Shown: one piece after another, positions 5,852 to 8,967 of the stretch
Layout of the letters: each line of letters begins with the position of its first letter
How positions within the stretch are numbered: the first letter of the stretch is position 1
Assembly: GCA_963632825.1 (NCBI GenBank)
Contig: CAVGWF010000008.1
Coordinates: 1-8,967 of the forward strand
Source of the DNA: F23-B02 sp963632825
Lineage (GTDB): Bacteria; Bacillota; Clostridia; Oscillospirales; Oscillospiraceae
DNA: 8,967 bases
Direction: 5' to 3'
Notes under the pieces: generated by a model
The model's database searches: none
Seen by the model: only the letters and a program-made list of their open reading frames with translations
What the model was told of the DNA's origin: nothing
Made by a program: the position numbers and the translations under genes

Positions 5852-7821
5852 TTCTTTTCCTCACCGCGCAGACGCACTATCTCATCTCTGAGCTGGGCTG
5901 CAAGCTCAAACTCAAGCATCTTCGCGGCAGCTTTCATTTCCTTTTCAAGCTTATCAATGAGCTCCATGCGTTCGGAGCGGGTAAGCTTCACTCCGTCGGC
6001 ACGGCGGAGAGTTTTTTCGCTCTCTTTCGAGATCTCGATAAGCTCTCTCACGCTCTTGACTATGGTTTTAGGCACAATACCGTGCTCTTTATTGTATGCC
6101 GCCTGTTTTGCACGGCGGCGTTCGGTCTCATCTATGGCAAGGCGCATGGAGCGCGTTACTGTGTCTGCATACATTATAACAAGTCCTTCGGCATTTCGCG
6201 CCGCTCTGCCGATGGTCTGGATAAGGCTCGTTTCGCTGCGCAGAAACCCCTCCTTATCGGCATCAAGGATCGCAACAAGGCTGACCTCCGGAAGGTCAAG
6301 ACCCTCCCGAAGAAGGTTTATGCCGACGAGTACATCAAAATCGCCGAGGCGCAGGCTGCGGATTATCTCCATGCGCTCGATCGCACCTACATCATGGTGC
6401 ATATACCGGCATTTTATGCCCGCCGCACCGAGATATTCGGTAAGATCCTCCGCCATTTTTTTGGTCAGCGTTGTTACCAGAGTGCGCTGATGCTTTTCAA
6501 TACGGGTATTTATCTCGCTTATGAGATTGTCTATCTGGCCCTGCACGGGGCGCACGGAGATCTCCGGGTCGAGAAGTCCGGTCGGGCGGATTATTTGCTC
6601 GGCTATCTGCCCGGCACGCTCGCGCTCATAATCGCCCGGAGTTGCGGAAACATACACCGCTTGATTTATTCTCTCACTGAACTCCTCGAATTTAAGCGGA
6701 CGGTTATCATAAGCTGAAGGCAGCCGGAAGCCATACTCAACGAGCGACTCCTTTCGAGCGTGGTCTCCTCGGTACATCGCCCTGACCTGCGGTAGCGTTA
6801 CATGGCTCTCGTCCACAAAAAGCAGGAAGTCCTTAGGGAAATAGTCAAGCAGCGTCATGGGAGCGGAGCCGGCGGGTCTGTTCGATATGATACGGGAGTA
6901 ATTCTCGATGCCGGAGCAATATCCGAGCTCCTGCATCATTTCTATGTCATAATTCGTGCGCTGGGATATGCGCTGAGCCTCGAGCAGCTTGCCGTTATCC
7001 TCAAAGTACCTTACTCTTTCCTCGCATTCCCTGCGTATATCGTCGATCGCGCGCGCCATTTTATCCCTGCCGACGACATAGTGGCTTGCCGGATATATGG
7101 CGGCGTGGTTCAGATACCGCAGCGGTGCGCCGGTGACTACATTTACCTCGCTTATGCGGTCGATCTCATCACCGAAGAACTCAACTCTTATCGCCTTATC
7201 GGTGGAATATGCGGGGAATATCTCTATCGTATCGCCGCGGACACGGAACTTGTTTCTCTCAAAGGCAATGTCATTGCGCTCATACCGGATCTCTATGAGC
7301 TTGCGCAGTAGCTCGTCGATATCTCTTGTCTGCCCCGGTCGGAGCGATATAACCATGTTTTTATAATCTATCGGGTCGCCCAGACCGTAAATGCACGAGA
7401 CGGATGCAACAACTATCACATCGCGGCGCTCAAACAGGCTTGAGGTCGCACTGTGGCGCAGACGCTCGATCTCATCGTTTATTGAGCTGTCCTTTTCTAT
7501 GAATGTATCGGTATGCGGGATATATGCCTCGGGCTGATAGTAATCGTAATAGGAAACGAAATACTCAACGGCATTCTCCGGAAAAAACTCGCGGAACTCC
7601 GAGCAGAGCTGAGCCGCGAGAGTTTTGTTATGCGCCAGAACAAGGGCAGGACGGTTTATCTTCTCGATAACGCTTGCCATTGTGAAGGTCTTGCCCGAGC
7701 CGGTGACGCCGAGCAGCACCTGCTCATCAAGTCCGTTTTCTATGCCGGAAACAAGCTGTGATATAGCCTCTGGCTGATCACCCATGGGCGCATATGGCGA
7801 CACAAGCTTAAATTTATCCAA
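5848..7821 (-). CDS. uvrB: UvrABC system protein B (excision nuclease subunit)
   Basis: UvrB is the DNA-damage verifying helicase-like subunit of nucleotide excision repair. UvrA loads it and it recruits UvrC. From the TTG at 7821 it has 657 residues, the usual length. Walker A GVTGSGKT is at 38-45, the lesion-probing beta-hairpin YYDYYQPEAYIP at 91-102, and the DESH box at 337-340. GINLLREGLDLPEV (500-513) and QTIGRAARN (535-543) are helicase motifs V and VI. A UVR domain (about 618-652) provides the UvrC contact. The TTG start is preferred because it gives MDKFKLVSPY, the conserved UvrB N-terminus. It also has GGAGGT seven bases upstream, and the only upstream ATG (7863) lies in the promoter -10 box. 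It is the first gene of the operon, overlapping polA by four bases. No LexA (GAAC-N4-GTTC) box is visible upstream. Confidence 0.97.
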   Translation of the reverse strand: MDKFKLVSPYAPMGDQPEAISQLVSGIENGLDEQVLLGVTGSGKTFTMASVIEKINRPALVLAHNKTLAAQLCSEFREFFPENAVEYFVSYYDYYQPEAYIPHTDTFIEKDSSINDEIERLRHSATSSLFERRDVIVVASVSCIYGLGDPIDYKNMVISLRPGQTRDIDELLRKLIEIRYERNDIAFERNKFRVRGDTIEIFPAYSTDKAIRVEFFGDEIDRISEVNVVTGAPLRYLNHAAIYPASHYVVGRDKMARAIDDIRRECEERVRYFEDNGKLLEAQRISQRTNYDIEMMQELGYCSGIENYSRIISNRPAGSAPMTLLDYFPKDFLLFVDESHVTLPQVRAMYRGDHARKESLVEYGFRLPSAYDNRPLKFEEFSERINQAVYVSATPGDYERERAGQIAEQIIRPTGLLDPEISVRPVQGQIDNLISEINTRIEKHQRTLVTTLTKKMAEDLTEYLGAAGIKCRYMHHDVGAIERMEIIRSLRLGDFDVLVGINLLREGLDLPEVSLVAILDADKEGFLRSETSLIQTIGRAARNAEGLVIMYADTVTRSMRLAIDETERRRAKQAAYNKEHGIVPKTIVKSVRELIEISKESEKTLRRADGVKLTRSERMELIDKLEKEMKAAAKMLEFELAAQLRDEIVRLRGEEKK

Positions 7822-7828
7822 AGCCGCG

Positions 7829-7834
7829 ACCTCC
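7829..7834 (-). promoter_or_regulatory. Ribosome binding site that sets the uvrB TTG start
   Basis: GGAGGT on the minus strand, with seven bases to the TTG at 7821-7819. Nothing comparable precedes the ATG at 7863, where the upstream bases are the -10 region. This site decides in favour of the shorter uvrB product. Confidence 0.8.
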
Positions 7835-7843
7835 GCTAAGTTC

Positions 7844-7857
7844 TGCAATGTTTTGCA
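7844..7857. promoter_or_regulatory. Inverted repeat at the predicted uvrB transcription start
   Basis: TGCAA (7844-7848) and TTGCA (7853-7857) form a perfect 5-4-5 dyad. The transcription start predicted from the -10 box is near 7855, so the dyad covers the first transcribed bases, where a repressor could act. It does not match the LexA/DinR consensus. Ten paired bases is short, so chance is possible. Confidence 0.3.
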
Positions 7858-7861
7858 TATC

Positions 7862-7890
7862 ATTATACCACGGCAATAAAAAAATCACAA
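7862..7890 (-). promoter_or_regulatory. Promoter of the uvrB-polA-zincin-rimI-tsaD-radC operon
   Basis: On the minus strand there is a perfect -10 TATAAT (7867-7862), preceded by TGG, making an extended TGnTATAAT. A 17-base spacer separates it from a -35-like TTGTGA (7890-7885). Transcription would start near 7855, leaving a leader of about 34 bases before the TTG start of uvrB. The -35 bases are also the 3' arm of the upstream gene's terminator. No other clear promoter was seen within the operon, and the gene overlaps suggest one transcript. Confidence 0.75.
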
Positions 7891-7912
7891 GGCAGATAGA
7901 CTGCCTTGTGAT
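7878..7912 (-). terminator. Rho-independent terminator of the SLH surface-protein gene
   Basis: A perfect 12-bp stem pairs ATCACAAGGCAG (7884-7895) with CTGCCTTGTGAT (7901-7912), with a five-base loop. On the minus strand it is followed by an unbroken T-run (7883-7878, plus the last stem base). It begins 17 bases after the stop codon at 7930. The stem is long and GC-rich at the loop end, so efficient termination is expected. The same bases carry the -35 element of the uvrB promoter. Confidence 0.9.
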
Positions 7913-7929
7913 AGGGTTTTGGTATAAGC

Positions 7930-8967
7930 TCAGATCTGGTAGCTTGCCCAGTCAATATCGGGGAGCTTCTTGGTCCAGTACTCGTACTCGCTCATGTCGA
8001 TGCGCTCGCACTCGTGGTTGTTGGTTGCTTCCTGAACATCGTAGTAGTACCATGCCTCGGGATTCATATTATCCTTCCAGACATTCATCTCGTCAACGAG
8101 CAGATCATCCTGAGAGTTGACCTTGCGGTTAAGCACGCTGTTTATTATCTTGAAGGTTTCGGCTCTCGTGATAGCGTTGTCCGGGCGGAATGTTCCGTCG
8201 GGATAGCCGTTGAGCCAGCCCTTGGTCGCTGCCATTTCAATGGCCTCCTGAGCCCAGTGACCCTTTATGTCGGAGAAGGTCTTGCCGGTCTCGGTGAGCT
8301 TGTCGAACCTTGCTATGATGGTTGCCATCTCGGCGCGGGTGATGGAATCATTCGGTCTGAAGTTTCCGTTCTCATCGCCGAGGAGGATTCCCGCATTTGC
8401 AAGGGTGGAAATGGCCCTGTTGTACCACGAGCCTGCCGCGACATCCTTGAAGCTGTTCTCGGTGGAGTCAAACTCTGCGCGCGCATCATCAGTCAGCAGA
8501 CGGAAGAATATCGTTGCGACCTCGGCGCGGGAGATGTTGCCTTCGGGACGGATGGTACCGTCGGGATAGCCGATGACATAGTTGAAGTGCTCATCGGTCT
8601 CAAGGAGCTGCTTTACGGTGAGGATACCGAACTCGGTTGTGATCTCGTAGTTGGCAAGGTCTGTATTGTCCTTTGCCTTGTAGGTGAACTCGTTCTCGCT
8701 GGAGCCGGTAGCGGTCTGGGTTCCGGTGACATCACAGACGACCGCATCGCTCTTAACAAAGCCGTCGCCGCTTACGGTCACGGTATCGTTGGTAAGAGGC
8801 TTTCCGTCGTAGGTCTTTTCAGCGCTTGCGGAGGTGAGCTTCACAGCGCGCTTCTCGATCACGAGGGAGCCGTCGGTGACTACAAACTCAACATTCGTGA
8901 AGTTCTTGCTGCTGTTTTCAAACTGAGTATCTTTGAGACCCATTGCGTAGGTATTTGCATCGGTACC
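7930..8967 (-). CDS. C-terminal part of a secreted YDG/MBG-repeat protein with three SLH domains (5' end outside the window)
   Basis: The frame is open to the window edge: GTDANTYA precedes the first visible Met (8943), so that Met is internal. Of 345 visible residues, about 1-120 form a bacterial repeat domain of the YDG/MBG type, with VVTDG (29-33), TYDGKPLT (52-59) and a closing ANYEITTEFGILTV stretch (105-118). Three SLH domains follow, each with its RAE core: GYPDGT to ISRAE (133-149), a second ending ITRAE (208-213), and a third ending ITRAE (266-270). SLH domains hold proteins non-covalently to pyruvylated cell-wall polymer, so the product is a surface protein; its signal peptide lies outside the window. 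The tail (about 284-345), rich in Trp and Tyr, resembles an incomplete fourth SLH unit without an RAE core. Ile is mostly ATC here, whereas early uvrB mostly uses ATA, which suggests stronger expression. Confidence 0.9.
   Translation of the reverse strand, partial: GTDANTYAMGLKDTQFENSSKNFTNVEFVVTDGSLVIEKRAVKLTSASAEKTYDGKPLTNDTVTVSGDGFVKSDAVVCDVTGTQTATGSSENEFTYKAKDNTDLANYEITTEFGILTVKQLLETDEHFNYVIGYPDGTIRPEGNISRAEVATIFFRLLTDDARAEFDSTENSFKDVAAGSWYNRAISTLANAGILLGDENGNFRPNDSITRAEMATIIARFDKLTETGKTFSDIKGHWAQEAIEMAATKGWLNGYPDGTFRPDNAITRAETFKIINSVLNRKVNSQDDLLVDEMNVWKDNMNPEAWYYYDVQEATNNHECERIDMSEYEYWTKKLPDIDWASYQI

Noticed and set aside
5806..6717. 303-codon plus-strand open frame
   Set aside because: It is antisense to the end of uvrB and the start of polA, crosses their junction, and shows no family resemblance.
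8941..8943. ATG at 8943 as the start of the SLH protein
   Set aside because: The frame stays open to the window edge with repeat-domain-like residues, and no ribosome site precedes the ATG. A 337-residue SLH protein without a signal peptide would also be implausible.
1..8967. CRISPR array, phage or defence island
   Set aside because: No regularly spaced repeats, integrase, transposase or defence-gene motifs were seen; the genes are housekeeping apart from the surface protein.

Overview
The window reads almost entirely on the minus strand and looks like a chromosomal housekeeping segment of a Gram-positive Clostridia-type bacterium, probably an Oscillospirales-like gut Firmicute. That placement is inference. 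It rests on a cell-wall-anchored YDG/SLH surface protein, strong GGAGG-type ribosome binding sites, a family A DNA polymerase with no proofreading residues, and a minimal zincin of the kind common in Clostridia.

In the direction of transcription (high to low coordinates) the layout is as follows. (1) 8967-7930 is the 3' end of a large surface-protein gene, with a YDG/MBG-type repeat domain followed by three SLH domains. (2) 7929-7822 is a compact spacer holding a strong rho-independent terminator, and the next operon's promoter overlaps that terminator. (3) 7821-385 is a six-gene operon: uvrB, polA, a zincin fused to a phosphatase-like domain, rimI, tsaD and radC. Its genes are joined by ATGA (4 bp) or TGATG (1 bp) overlaps and one 10-bp gap. 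(4) 384-55 is an AT-rich spacer with no gene, holding two abutting DnaA-box-like nonamers, a 16-bp palindrome and a good promoter. (5) 54-1 is a tRNA-Thr(CGU) gene cut by the window edge.

The operon combines DNA repair (UvrB recognises and processes lesions with UvrA/UvrC; Pol I fills the excised gap) with tRNA and ribosome modification (TsaD makes t6A37; RimI acetylates protein N-termini). RadC is a JAMM-domain protein whose historical repair role is doubtful.

The least ordinary gene is at 2520-3302. An intact HExxH zincin is fused to a low-molecular-weight protein tyrosine phosphatase fold whose P-loop keeps the Cys but has lost the catalytic Arg and the DP acid loop. The most useful annotation correction is the uvrB start. 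The upstream ATG at 7863 lies inside a TATAAT -10 box, and a TTG at 7821 with a well-spaced GGAGGT gives the normal UvrB N-terminus.
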